A stretch of DNA of 64,000 nucleotides, taken from NCBI GenBank assembly GCA_945859605.1, contig OX243812.1:46061657-46125656 (forward strand), read 5' to 3'. How positions within the stretch are numbered: the stretch's first letter is position 1; each line of letters begins with the position of its first letter. This DNA comes from Lumbricus rubellus (Eukaryota; Annelida; Clitellata; Crassiclitellata; Lumbricidae). Shown in pieces: positions 34,513 to 43,568 of the stretch. The position numbers and the translations under genes are program-made. The notes below the pieces were generated by a model. The model was given only the letters and a program-made list of their open reading frames with translations, searched no databases and had not been told where the DNA came from.

Positions 34513-35784
34513 TCATTTCTGCCCATCCGATTGGAACTGCAGCAACCTATCTGAAATTACGACAGCATACGCTTCGGTGTCGGCTGGCACTGCTGCATTG
34601 AAAAGAGCCTTAATCTGAATATCAACGACTGAAGATTTCAAACGCTCGGATTGTTTGCTTACATCGAACACGAACAACGGGTATAATTCTTTATAATCTA
34701 CAGGTGTTATATTGCTTTGGGTAATCAACTTATCCATACCATAGAATTTTTGACTAAAGGAGGACGCGTCTCTGTACGCTCTGGAGAATTGTTGATTAGG
34801 AAACGACAGGTTATGGTCGACAGCTGGATATCTTTCTTGATTCATCATCACATATATGTTCTTAAGGTCGCAGTGATTAAATAGCGACGGATTACTTTCC
34901 TGATTACCGCTACGGTCCGTCTGAAATCCAACGATGATATATCTAGGTTTCTCCGGTGAAGTTTTAACGCTTAATCTCCAACTGAAACTTGTCGACTGAG
35001 GAACCGTTATTGTGTCGCATTGACGAGCTCTATACGCAACTGGCAACGTTAATTTTGATTCAATCGTCTTATACAACTGCATTCGTTCCATATCGGAAGG
35101 AATAACGTGTGGAATAAACCATGAAATTTTGTTTATCGCAACTTTTCCAGCAGCTGCAGCGTTATCTCGGAATATGGCATCATCGTCCGCTTTACGAACT
35201 AATGTCAGCGTCTGTTTAAAACCGTAAATAATCTTGTCGTAATCGTCGCAAAACCCGAAAATATGTTTCAACGGAACAATAAAGCTGAACATTCCTTTAG
35301 TGTTTGGTTTGCGAATGAGAAAGCTTTGTCTAGTGGCAAATCCGGGGTTGTCCGCAATAACAGCAGTCGCTCCAGTGTCTTTATACCACAGCTGATTTAA
35401 GCCTTGAGTCAGCTGAAAATCGTTTGGATACGTAAGTAAACCGAGCATCGTTGTAGCTTGACCCGGATGAAATAGCGTTTCGATTTCTTGATTAGATAAC
35501 TGATAGGATATTTGACTGAATAGATACATAAGCCCATTATTCGTAAGAGCGACTAAATCGGCATTAACGTATGCGGTGTCATCGGCTTTAATTAGTCTTC
35601 CTTCGAATTGTAGATATGACTCTGCTGGGTGACTATATAAGTCCTGTAATTCAATATTTATTCTAATTTCACCAGAACTGTTAAGGTTAGTTCTCGCTAC
35701 AGGTTCGTACTCATGCCATTCGTATCGCTCGATACCTTCATCGATCAATGGTTGCTCTGTGAATCTTAGAATATCGGATTGCAT
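34513..35784 (-). CDS. MCP: Major capsid protein (double jelly-roll)
   Basis: 423 residues from the ATG at 35,784. An upstream in-frame ATG at 35,796 would add four residues, but the 35,784 ATG is the one preceded by ATAAAATG, as at other genes of the element. It is recognisable as a Polinton MCP by length and by conserved stretches such as RINIELQDLY, GRLIKADDTAY, FSFIVPLKHIFGFCDDYDK and PAVDHNLSFPNQQFSRAYRD. By family knowledge it forms pseudo-hexagonal capsomers of an icosahedral shell. It is intact. It belongs to the capsid block with the minor capsid protein, ATPase and protease. Confidence 0.9.
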   Translation of the reverse strand: MQSDILRFTEQPLIDEGIERYEWHEYEPVARTNLNSSGEIRINIELQDLYSHPAESYLQFEGRLIKADDTAYVNADLVALTNNGLMYLFSQISYQLSNQEIETLFHPGQATTMLGLLTYPNDFQLTQGLNQLWYKDTGATAVIADNPGFATRQSFLIRKPNTKGMFSFIVPLKHIFGFCDDYDKIIYGFKQTLTLVRKADDDAIFRDNAAAAGKVAINKISWFIPHVIPSDMERMQLYKTIESKLTLPVAYRARQCDTITVPQSTSFSWRLSVKTSPEKPRYIIVGFQTDRSGNQESNPSLFNHCDLKNIYVMMNQERYPAVDHNLSFPNQQFSRAYRDASSFSQKFYGMDKLITQSNITPVDYKELYPLFVFDVSKQSERLKSSVVDIQIKALFNAAVPADTEAYAVVISDRLLQFQSDGQK

Positions 35785-35861
35785 TTTATTATACATATAT
35801 TTTTAAATAAGAAAATAAATTTTTACACCTAAATAAGAAAATAAACTTAAGCAAAATAAAT

Positions 35862-36217
35862 TTAAACTGCCATTTTCAAACCACCTCCGTTTAAACGTTT
35901 TACGAGATCCTGAATTCTAATAGCTCCTCCCGTCATTTGCGGATTCGACCCGAGTAATCTAGCTAGAATGACTTTAGTTTCCTGAGTTATCGGCTGTTGA
36001 ACGGTGGTTGGTGGGAGTATCTTATTGAGTAATCGTTTTCCAACGTCGATAGCCTTATCCTTAGCAACACTCCCAATCTCTTTGACAGCTGTGCTCGCAA
36101 TTTGTTTGGCTGCATTCGATGTCAGTAGTCTCTTGAGAAATCCTGCAATGGAATCGAATATTCCTGTCCACCGACAACGTGTACTTTTTTATAACTTCTT
36201 CTCGCAACGACCAGCAT
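35862..36217 (-). pseudogene. Small capsid-associated basic protein, broken by one base
   Basis: The ATG at 36,217 opens a frame of 31 codons that stops at 36,122-36,124. A second frame, offset by one base, continues from about 36,140 to the stop at 35,862. Both halves look coding: a basic N-terminus (VVARRSYKK), a Lys/Ala-rich helix (NAAKQIASTAVKEIGSVAKDK) and a C-terminus LNGGGLK that matches the (M/I/L)-x-G-G-x pattern cut by adenovirus-type proteases. The break is a single missing base near 36,130-36,145, either mutation or assembly error. Function is unknown; the position just upstream of the major capsid gene suggests a virion protein. Confidence 0.6.
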
Positions 36218-36258
36218 TTCTATATCATCAATTTTTAATTAGATCATCAATTTTTAAA

Positions 36259-37157
36259 TTAGATCGTCAATTTTTTATATTCATCTTTGGTTATCACTCT
36301 TTGTCTTAGTAACTCATCCGTCATACCTACAATTTCATTTCTTACACCTGTATTTCCCGCTTTGTAGCTATATATTCGCAACTCTAATTGTTTTACTAAT
36401 TCGTTAGGATCTGAAGGAATGGTAATTATTCCGCTTCCTGTTTTACCTCTTAACTTCATGTAATCGTCCCATATGGGTTTTATTATCTTTGCATATTTTA
36501 CACTTCTAGACGATTTAGGTTTGTTTGGTTTATTTGGCTGACTCATGGCATTCGTTTTAATTAGAATCTCGGCGTATTCTTCGAGATCACGATTATCATA
36601 AATTGAACTGTTTGGACTAGCTAACGTTAACAATTCCCATAATCCTGGAGTTCCTTGATAAGTTGTGGTTCCAACTGTAATATCATTTCCTTGGATTGAG
36701 GCTTCGCTGTCACCGATGTAGAATTTTCCATCTCTTGATCTTAATCCGAATGTTGTGTCCACAAGTCTTTTATCAGAAGCATATTTTTTAAGGTATTCAA
36801 CTGCAATATTTCCTAATTCTAACCTTCTAATGTCTTCTACTGGGTCATCGTCATCGTACGCCTCTATAGACGGATACTGGGGAAATTGAATAGTTTTCAA
36901 CGAATCTGGAAGTGATTTTAGAGCGAGTGATGTTGCTGCAGAATTATCCTTTATTGTCGACAGCAAAGCGTTTTGTTCTTTCGAAATTGCTGATTGAGAG
37001 TCGACTATTGGTTTGTAGATTTTCGTTAATTCTCGTTGAAGTCCAAGATCATCTATTCTCTCTGAGAGAAAGTTTTGTTTAATATTTTTTTTCGTTTTTA
37101 AAACTCTTCGATAATAAAATCTCTTTTTGCAGGATCGCTAATTTTCAGTAGTGACAT
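36259..37157 (-). pseudogene. Conserved Polinton protein with TPGLWELL motif (DUF8207-like), one-base frameshift
   Basis: The ATG at 37,157 opens 19 codons (MSLLKISDPAKRDFIIEEF) ending at a stop at 37,098-37,100. The next frame is open from there to 36,259 and carries the main body, about 280 codons. It has a coiled-coil-prone N-terminal part, then FGLRSRDGKFYIGDS, GTPGLWELLTLASP, and a basic C-terminal half. From memory this matches the family called DUF8207 that travels with Polintons; the function is not known to me. The break lies at a TTTT/AAAAA run and equals one missing base. No ATG begins the main frame, so the 5' part belongs to it. Confidence 0.65.
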
Positions 37158-37179
37158 TTTTTATTATAATGTTTAAAAC

Positions 37180-37221
37180 GTAACGTAAAACGTAAACGTA
37201 AAACGTAAACGTAAAACGTAC
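37180..37221. repeat. Short tandem repeat (AACGTAAAACGTA)
   Basis: About five AACGTAAAACGTA-like units in the gap between two structural genes, each with self-complementary ACGT. Confidence 0.85.
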
Positions 37222-37224
37222 AAT

Positions 37225-37611
37225 TTATGCATCGTAGTAATTAACATAACATATGGAGTCTTTTTCGTTTATAGTAACTGGTGAATCGGAGTTGTTTTGT
37301 ATTGTAATTATTATATCCTCTGCGTCCTCTAGTACTGTACCATCTTGAAGGCTCAGTCTGAGTTGTTTCAACTTCTGTCTAAGAGAGACTAGACACATTC
37401 CACTGGTCATTCGGACTCCAAGGCCTACTTCTACTGTAATATTTGTCTTTGGTTCAATCGTTATCGCTTGCTGAGCAAAAATCTCATATCTGTCGCCTGC
37501 TCGTTGTCTTGCAGGAGCGTGAGTGACCACTTTAGGCATCCAAATTATCGGACTCACACGAGGCTTCCGTTTGGTGATAAATTTGTGTATTGGGTGACCG
37601 TATCCAGACAT
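37225..37611 (-). CDS. dUTPase-like fold protein without catalytic motifs
   Basis: 128 residues. From about residue 35 the order of segments follows the trimeric dUTPase beta barrel: AGDRYEIFA at the place of motif 1, ITIEPKTNITVEVGLGVRM, SLRQKLK, GTVLEDAEDIIITIQNNSD where GxIDxxYRGE would be, and INEKDSICYVNYY. The catalytic Asp/Tyr of motif 3 and the Ser/Gly-rich motifs are absent, so dUTP hydrolysis is unlikely. Adenovirus E4 ORF1 is a known case of a non-enzymatic dUTPase relative. A structural role is inference from its place between structural genes. The start follows TATAAATG. Confidence 0.5.
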   Translation of the reverse strand: MSGYGHPIHKFITKRKPRVSPIIWMPKVVTHAPARQRAGDRYEIFAQQAITIEPKTNITVEVGLGVRMTSGMCLVSLRQKLKQLRLSLQDGTVLEDAEDIIITIQNNSDSPVTINEKDSICYVNYYDA

Positions 37612-37627
37612 TTATATAAGTGGTTTT

Positions 37628-38278
37628 TTAAAGTAACATTCCAAGAATAGGAATATTTTTAAATGGTGAATTGGGTCCCAAGATAAGACCTTCACCGCTG
37701 ATATATCCTGCTCCTCTTTTCATAAACAGACCAGAACCCGATATCGAACTACCCTTTTTCCACGGAGATAGAAAAAGACCTTCCCCAGCAGGCACTATCT
37801 TACAGCATATTCCTCCTTTCTTAACGTAGAGCACTCCAGATCCACTTATCGGGTGTGAGATCGAAGATCCACTTATCTGATGTGAGATCGAAGATCCACT
37901 AATTTTATCGACAATTTTGGAACCAGCTGCAGAACCCAATCCTGTTAAGGCTCCTGTGGCTAAACTCGGAAGAACACTAGACAGTAGAAACTTTCCGGCT
38001 GTTGCTAAGAACGGTAGAATAGCGCCAATAAATCCGCCTTCGACTCTCGCATTGTCTTCTAATTGCTTTTTACCCATTTTAATTGTCACTCCAGTTCCAT
38101 TCTGATACGCTTTAGTTAACTTGTTAATTTGCCTCTGGTTTAGAGCTAATACATGCTCACCAGTTATGTCTCCATGAGAAAGTCTTATACTCACTCCAGT
38201 CCCTACTTGAGCAGCGCGCTTAATCTTCTCTTTTTGCCCTTCAGAAATATTAACTTTGACCTTAGCGTAAGCGCTCAT
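37628..38278 (-). CDS. Glycine-rich structural protein with hydrophobic central segment
   Basis: 216 residues. Residues 1-75 carry two similar blocks (VGTGVSIRLSHGDI / NGTGVTIKMGKKQL) joined by Q-rich linkers. Residues 80-125 (GGFIGAILPF... to TGALTGLGSAAG) are hydrophobic and could be amphipathic or membrane-inserting. Residues 128-150 repeat ISGSSISH/ISGSG, and the C-terminus LILGPNSPFKNIPILGMLL resembles that of equivalents in other Polintons. VEGG-F before the hydrophobic part resembles a maturation-protease site. By position and architecture it could be an adenovirus pVI-like inner virion protein; I infer this and am not certain. Confidence 0.6.
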   Translation of the reverse strand: MSAYAKVKVNISEGQKEKIKRAAQVGTGVSIRLSHGDITGEHVLALNQRQINKLTKAYQNGTGVTIKMGKKQLEDNARVEGGFIGAILPFLATAGKFLLSSVLPSLATGALTGLGSAAGSKIVDKISGSSISHQISGSSISHPISGSGVLYVKKGGICCKIVPAGEGLFLSPWKKGSSISGSGLFMKRGAGYISGEGLILGPNSPFKNIPILGMLL

Positions 38279-38302
38279 CTTATATTAAATATAAACTTTA
38301 AA

Positions 38303-39076
38303 TTAAACCTCTCTTATGTGAAATCGTATCGACAATTCCTCACCTCTTAAATTAATTAGTTTTCCATTTTGGTCTATTAGTTTTGTTTCCATCGATGAAA
38401 TAGAGTATAGCGTTATTGGAAGATATACGAGATTGTGAGGAGATTCGATTATCTTGTAACCAGGCCCGACCGATGGAAAGAAAGAATAAATTATGTTCTC
38501 CGTAGTTCCGTTAGCATACGATGATCCTATTACATCACTCGTAACTCGTAAACTATTCACGCTGTTTATATCGACTATGTGCTCGGATTCGTTATATCCT
38601 TCGGAGTATACACGACTCTGAAATCCTAGAACGGTGCTAATTGAATTTGGTACTGTAAAATCAACTTTATAGTTCTCATCAATTTCCAAAACAGCCTTCA
38701 AAGTATTGTTATTTGGTTGCAACTTTATACATTGACCATGACCTTCTTCTTTTAGAATTCTCTGTATGTAATCGTTTAAGTCTTCGATTTCATAGCAACC
38801 GGTTGGAATGTCTAAATCTTCCCACGTTACACCGTTATCTGACGAATATACGAATTTATTATTTGTTTCGTCTATATTGGGAAAACTGTAGTAAGTTTCA
38901 AGATTAACAAGGGCCATTTCATACGTTTTACTTTTGTCCAGTTCGATTAGTGGATTAAATTTCGTTCGAATTCGTGTGCTCCTTTCGCTCAACAAAATGC
39001 AAAAGGATTCTTTAGCCTCTGTGTTGCGTGCAATCGTTTGAGTATTAGATAAAATTTCGTCAAGAAGGGTTTCCAT
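38303..39076 (-). CDS. mCP: Minor capsid (penton-like) protein
   Basis: 257 residues. Closely follows the Polinton minor capsid family: YEMALVNLETYYSFPNID, NNKFVYSSDNGVTW, IPTGCYEIEDLNDYI, LQPNNNTLKAVLEI, VDFTVPNSISTVLGF, VDINSVNSLRV, SYANGTTENIIYSFFP, VGPGYKIIESPHNLVYLPIT and a GEELSIRFHI ending. In this family a single jelly roll occupies the five-fold vertices. It is intact. It lies between the glycine-rich structural gene (24 bp) and the packaging ATPase (66 bp), the usual capsid block. The start follows CTAAAATG. Confidence 0.88.
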   Translation of the reverse strand: METLLDEILSNTQTIARNTEAKESFCILLSERSTRIRTKFNPLIELDKSKTYEMALVNLETYYSFPNIDETNNKFVYSSDNGVTWEDLDIPTGCYEIEDLNDYIQRILKEEGHGQCIKLQPNNNTLKAVLEIDENYKVDFTVPNSISTVLGFQSRVYSEGYNESEHIVDINSVNSLRVTSDVIGSSYANGTTENIIYSFFPSVGPGYKIIESPHNLVYLPITLYSISSMETKLIDQNGKLINLRGEELSIRFHIREV

Positions 39077-39142
39077 TTTAGATAGCTATTTTTAAACCTA
39101 GAATATAAAATCTTAAATTTTGTTATCATTTTATTATTGCTT

Positions 39143-39919
39143 TTATTTAATGTAAAATGTATCTAATCCAGATCTGTACCTGCCCTTATTTGTTTTACTA
39201 GTAAGGTCAATAACCACAAAACCATGCGTTTCATCCCACGCAGTTTTGCATAGTTTTCGAAATTCTTCAATAGTCATATCATCTACGCCTATATGATCGC
39301 TGTATATATGATTAATATTTTTGAGGTCTTGAGGGAATAGACATATAAAGTTGGTATTCTCTCTTATAGTTTGTCTAGGTAGCTTGAAATAATTTTGTGC
39401 TAGGTAAAAGCAGTCTACATTACTATGCCTACCTCTTATATAATACGATTCACACTTACTTTGCCGCTCTAATTGTAAATCATCAAAAATCATGAGATTC
39501 TTCTTATCTCGACTTAAGTCTCGTGGATCTGGAACATCTTCAGAGGTTTCAAAGAATTTACAGTCAATATCGGATTTCTTTTCCATGTTTTTAGACATCT
39601 CCTCGACTACGGCGGTCGGTGATACATTTAATTTCATTATCTCATCTCGATTATCAAAAAGTCTTATAATTGCTTCCTTTGGTAATTTCTCTTCGAATGC
39701 TTTTTTAAGTATCTTGTATTCTGATTGAAATAAACTTTTGCCGAAGATTTGCAAGTTATCATAGTCTAGCCAACCAGGTCTCAGTAATAAATTAAGTAGT
39801 AAAATCGTTTTACCACATTGAGACTTACCTACGATCAAACCTCTGATGCTTCTTGGTAAGAGAGGACTGTTAAAGCGTTTAGATGTATCTTCATTCCATG
39901 ACAGGTCTTGGACTTCCAT
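39143..39919 (-). CDS. ATP: A32/FtsK-HerA-type genome packaging ATPase
   Basis: 258 residues. Walker A GKSQCGKT (31-38), Walker B NLMIFDD (141-147), and downstream LAQNYFKLPRQTIRENTNFI, which fits the sensor region of FtsK-HerA packaging motors. It is the length expected for Polinton ATPases. By family knowledge it would drive DNA into preformed capsids. It is first of the minus-strand genes and diverges from the PLA2-integrase gene only 20 bp away. The start follows TTAAAATG. Confidence 0.93.
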   Translation of the reverse strand: MEVQDLSWNEDTSKRFNSPLLPRSIRGLIVGKSQCGKTILLLNLLLRPGWLDYDNLQIFGKSLFQSEYKILKKAFEEKLPKEAIIRLFDNRDEIMKLNVSPTAVVEEMSKNMEKKSDIDCKFFETSEDVPDPRDLSRDKKNLMIFDDLQLERQSKCESYYIRGRHSNVDCFYLAQNYFKLPRQTIRENTNFICLFPQDLKNINHIYSDHIGVDDMTIEEFRKLCKTAWDETHGFVVIDLTSKTNKGRYRSGLDTFYIK

Positions 39920-39939
39920 TTTAATTATATTATATTAAA
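39920..39939. promoter_or_regulatory. Divergent 20-bp intergenic spacer, near-palindromic
   Basis: The spacer between the two divergent start codons is entirely A/T and nearly self-complementary, so each gene begins with TTAAAATG. Any promoter here must drive both directions or lie within a coding region. Confidence 0.6.
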
Positions 39940-40479
39940 ATGGAGCACAGCTCGTATTGTGTAAAATGTAAACGAAAAACTGAGTGTAGAGAAATTCAAC
40001 GAGTCTTCAGTAAGAATGGTAGATCTATGCTTAGATGTGTATGCGTTGATTGTAGCGCTAGAAAAACTCAGTTTACTAAATTGTCTACTACTGTACAAGG
40101 TGGTGATTTGGTATCAGCTCTCAATTCTGCTACTTCTAATATTAAACTTCCATGGGCAAAGTACCCGGGTGAAATGCATCTTCCAGGACATTCTTTCACG
40201 GGTCCAGGTACTCGATTGGATTTGCGATTGAATCCTGATGGGACGCCAAAAGATTGGAGTAAACCAGTAGATAGGGTTGATGCAGCGGCCTATCGCCATG
40301 ACATGGCTTATGCTAAACATGCTGACACAGCAGGGAGAAACGTCGCTGACAGAGCTATGATAGATGAATTAAATAATATATCTAATCCTACTTTCCGCGA
40401 ACGAATTGAAAGATCTATAGTAAAACCAATATTATCGACGAAGACCCATTTTGGAATGGGATTGAAAAAAAAGCTCTGA
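39940..40479 (+). CDS. Zinc-ribbon plus parvovirus-type phospholipase A2 protein (N-terminal part of a PLA2-integrase unit)
   Basis: 179 residues. Residues 6-45 form a zinc ribbon (CVKC 7-10, CVDC 35-38) of the type called DUF5679. Residues 70-145 match the viral PLA2 fold: calcium-loop FTGPGT (86-91) and catalytic helix AAAYRHDMAY (His120, Asp121), followed by an Asp-rich helix. In parvoviruses this domain acts on endosomal membranes; a role in entry here is inference. The last codons GLKKKL lie over an A8G run (40,465-40,473), and the stop at 40,477 overlaps the integrase frame. In relatives I recall, a zinc-ribbon/PLA2-type head precedes the integrase. Confidence 0.85.
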   Translation: MEHSSYCVKCKRKTECREIQRVFSKNGRSMLRCVCVDCSARKTQFTKLSTTVQGGDLVSALNSATSNIKLPWAKYPGEMHLPGHSFTGPGTRLDLRLNPDGTPKDWSKPVDRVDAAAYRHDMAYAKHADTAGRNVADRAMIDELNNISNPTFRERIERSIVKPILSTKTHFGMGLKKKL

Positions 40480-41396
40480 GATGGACAGACCAACTTGCTG
40501 ACGAATTGCATAAACCTATAGTCAGGAAGTTCAGGAAGCGAGTTGTTTATGTGCAGGGAGTGGACAAAGTTTGGGCGGCTGACTTGATTGACATGCAGGC
40601 TTATGCTAAATTTAATTCTGGTGTGAAATATTTGTTAAGCGTCATTGATATATTCTCCAAGTATGCATTTATTCAGCCGTTAAAAGATAAGCGCGGAGAA
40701 TCTGTGGCAGATGCTTTCGTTAAAATATTTAATACGAGTAAAAGAAGGGGTGAAAAACTTTGGGTCGATAAGGGATCTGAATTCTATAATAAACAGGTAA
40801 AATCATTAGGTATGGAGTTGTATTCAACTGAGAACGAAGAGAAATCTTGTATCGTAGAGAGATTTAATAGAACAGTGAAAGAGAAAATGTTCAAATATTT
40901 TACAGCAAATTCAACTCAGAGATATATCGATGTTTTAGATAATATGGTTAATTTATACAACACCACAAGACATTCTTCCATTAAAATGACTCCTGTTAAA
41001 GCGAGTATAAAAGCAAACGAGTGGGTTGTGTGGATGAATCTGTATGGTGATGCTGTACCTGAAACTGTTAAACCTAAATTTTCAGTCGGAGATAAAGTAA
41101 GAATTTCTAAGAAGAAAAAGACATTTGAGAAAGGCTACACAAATCGTTGGACACAAGAAATTTTTACTATAACACAAATCCAATACACAGATCCTATAAC
41201 CTATAAAATATCTGACTATCATGGAGAAGAAATAAAAGGGACATTTTATGAAGCTGAGTTACAATCGACAACGCAAGATACATTTAAAATAGAAAAGATT
41301 ATTAGGAAACGTGGAAACCGTTCATTGGTGAAATGGTTAGGCTATGATTATTCTTTCAATTCATGGGTTGATAATAAGGACTTGATGTCATTGTGA
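40414..41396 (+). CDS. INT: Retroviral-type integrase with chromodomain, read in the -1 frame
   Basis: The frame is open from 40,414 to the stop at 41,396. The likely protein enters it at 40,473 and begins ALRWTDQLADELHKP. Catalytic residues, counted from 40,506: Asp26 (VWAADLIDM), Asp88 (WVDKGSEFYN), Glu118 (CIVERFNRT), a somewhat short D-E spacing of 29. Residues 180-250 are an SH3-like region (KFSVGDKVRISKKKK), and 260-296 a chromodomain (IIRKRGNRSLVKWLGYDYSFNSW). The first ATG (40,593) lies after the first catalytic Asp, so independent initiation would give a dead enzyme. Translation probably depends on the preceding PLA2 frame. It would insert the element, making the 6-bp duplication. 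Confidence 0.93.
40467..40473 (+). promoter_or_regulatory. Candidate -1 ribosomal frameshift site A_AAA_AAG
   Basis: In the PLA2 frame the codons here are AAA AAG, preceded by A, a textbook slippery heptamer. A -1 slip places the ribosome exactly in the integrase frame six bases before the PLA2 stop. Downstream, 40,493-40,502 can pair with 40,521-40,530 (9 of 10) around an 18-base loop, though the 19-base spacer is longer than the usual 5-9. The alternative is a one-base loss in the A8 run. Confidence 0.55.
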
Positions 41397-41605
41397 ATTT
41401 AACTGATTTATGGTTTTAATTATTAAATATACTTTTAGCGGTGTCTCTAGAATTATTATAGCACCAAGAGCTAGAGGGTTAATCATACTACTACTTTTAG
41501 CAAATACCTTAGATGCTTAAATGCACAACTACTATTAACAAACGTCCAGATTCTCAATTTACTACTACTTTTGGCAAAGGCTCAGATGCTTAAATTTACC
41601 ACAAC
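41397..41605. other. Non-coding DNA after the integrase
   Basis: Contains loosely repeated ACTACTACTTTT(A/G)GCAAA...CAGATGCTTAAAT words at about 41,489-41,525 and 41,561-41,597. No coding frame. Confidence 0.55.
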
Positions 41606-42001
41606 TAAGCCTATAGTTTACAAACTATCATCGATGATAGTTTATCTAGGTCAAATGAACGCGCATGCGCGCGGTGTTGCAATGGATGCGTGCGGTGTTG
41701 CAATGGTAAGCCTAAAGTTTACAAACTATCATCGATGATAGTTTATCTAGGTCAAATGAACGCGCATGCGCGCGGTGTTGCAATGGATGCGTGCGGTGTT
41801 GCAATGGTAAGCCTATAGTTTACAAACTATCATCGATGATAGTTTATCTAGGTCAAATGAACGCGCATGCGCGCGGTGTTGCAATGGATGCGTGCGGTGT
41901 TGCAATGGTAAGCCTATAGTTTACAAACTATCATCGATGATAGTTTATCTAGGTCAAATGAACGCGCATGCGCGCGGTGTTGCAATGGATGCAGCTGCTG
42001 A
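41606..42001 (+). repeat. 101-bp tandem repeat, four copies, each with two perfect palindromes
   Basis: Units begin at 41,606, 41,707, 41,808 and 41,909; the last is incomplete. Each contains a 22-bp perfect palindrome (AAACTATCATC and its complement), a 12-bp palindrome CGCGCATGCGCG, and the twice-repeated GTGCGGTGTTGCAATGG-like word. Copies are nearly identical. A diverged fifth palindrome lies at about 42,072-42,091. Their place in the non-coding right arm suggests a cis-acting role or simple recent expansion. Confidence 0.97.
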
Positions 42002-42071
42002 ACCGCTTCGACGTAGACCTAATTGATTTCTCCTTTGTCCCTGCGTCATGCTGTCCTATACATTCGCAGCT

Positions 42072-42115
42072 TGCTATCATCGATGATAGCAAATGTAGGT
42101 CAAATGAACACGCTG
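42072..42115. repeat. Diverged extra copy of the palindromic unit
   Basis: TGCTATCATCGATGATAGCA is a 20-bp perfect palindrome followed by TAGGTCAAATGAACACG, as in the 101-bp units. It stands about 70 bp outside the array. Confidence 0.85.
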
Positions 42116-42323
42116 AAATAACAAGTCCTACATAAGAACATTTTATGACTCTGTGCTAAGTATCCAATTAGGTTAAGAATCATCCTGCAGCAGCCTTTCT
42201 TCTTCTTCGACTTCCATTGATACACGTAGCTAGCAGACAAACCAGAAAGATTACTAAATAATGCTTTGTTATAGGTAGACTGAAGCGAACACGCGATGAC
42301 TGTGTCTACTGCGGCTAAGACAG

Positions 42324-42400
42324 CTGTTGCATGACGTGTAGCTCGAGCGAACAAAGACATCTGTTGCATGACGTGTAGCTTGAGCGAACAAAGACATCTG
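42324..42400. repeat. 37-bp direct repeat, two copies
   Basis: CTGTTGCATGACGTGTAGCT then (C/T)GAGCGAACAAAGACAT begins at 42,324 and again at 42,361. Confidence 0.9.
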
Positions 42401-42507
42401 CTGAAGAAAATATTTATATTTTTTACAGTATACGTCTACAGTTAGGTTTGCTACAGGTGCAGCTGTTGTGTAAATCAATACCTTTGTCTGGCCTTTGTTG
42501 GTCTATC

Positions 42508-43127
<620 letters not shown>

Positions 43128-43568
43128 TGTACATAAGCACTCACGTATACGATAGTTGTGCAGTCCTTTTCACAACAGAATCTCTCGAACCAAATGCGAC
43201 GGCAGGCCTAGCGGAGACCTCAATACAGCCGACGCGACAAAAACCAAACAAAATCACCACCAGGGCGATAGGCACGACCAAACGAAGCTTCCAAGTGTAA
43301 CGTTGGCGAAACAACGAGAACGACAGCCATTTTGAACCGATTTAATACAGCAACTAACATTCGCAAAATCAAAAGATGTAGCCTACTCCGTGCTCTCAAT
43401 TTACCTGTTTCAAGCCTCGCCTTTACAACACATACGTGTTCGTTCAAGGTGTGTGTGTCTCCAGGTGTTTCATGCATGATAGCCACTTCTTAGTCAACCA
43501 ACGAACGGTCTGCATGCTTCGCTGGCCCTGGCTTACAGTCTTGACATGAATTCTATCAATGCGTGACG
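43128..43568. other. Polinton right arm, non-coding
   Basis: No repeat or credible frame seen between the tetranucleotide array and the right TIR. Confidence 0.5.

Noticed and set aside
36259..37157. Programmed frameshifting as explanation of the two capsid-associated breaks
   Set aside because: The bases at the breaks do not allow good re-pairing in the -1 frame (GAG TTT TAA and GAT TTC TCA contexts), unlike the A_AAA_AAG site before the integrase.
41606..42001. CRISPR-like array
   Set aside because: The repeats are directly tandem with no unique spacers, in a eukaryotic element; no cas genes.
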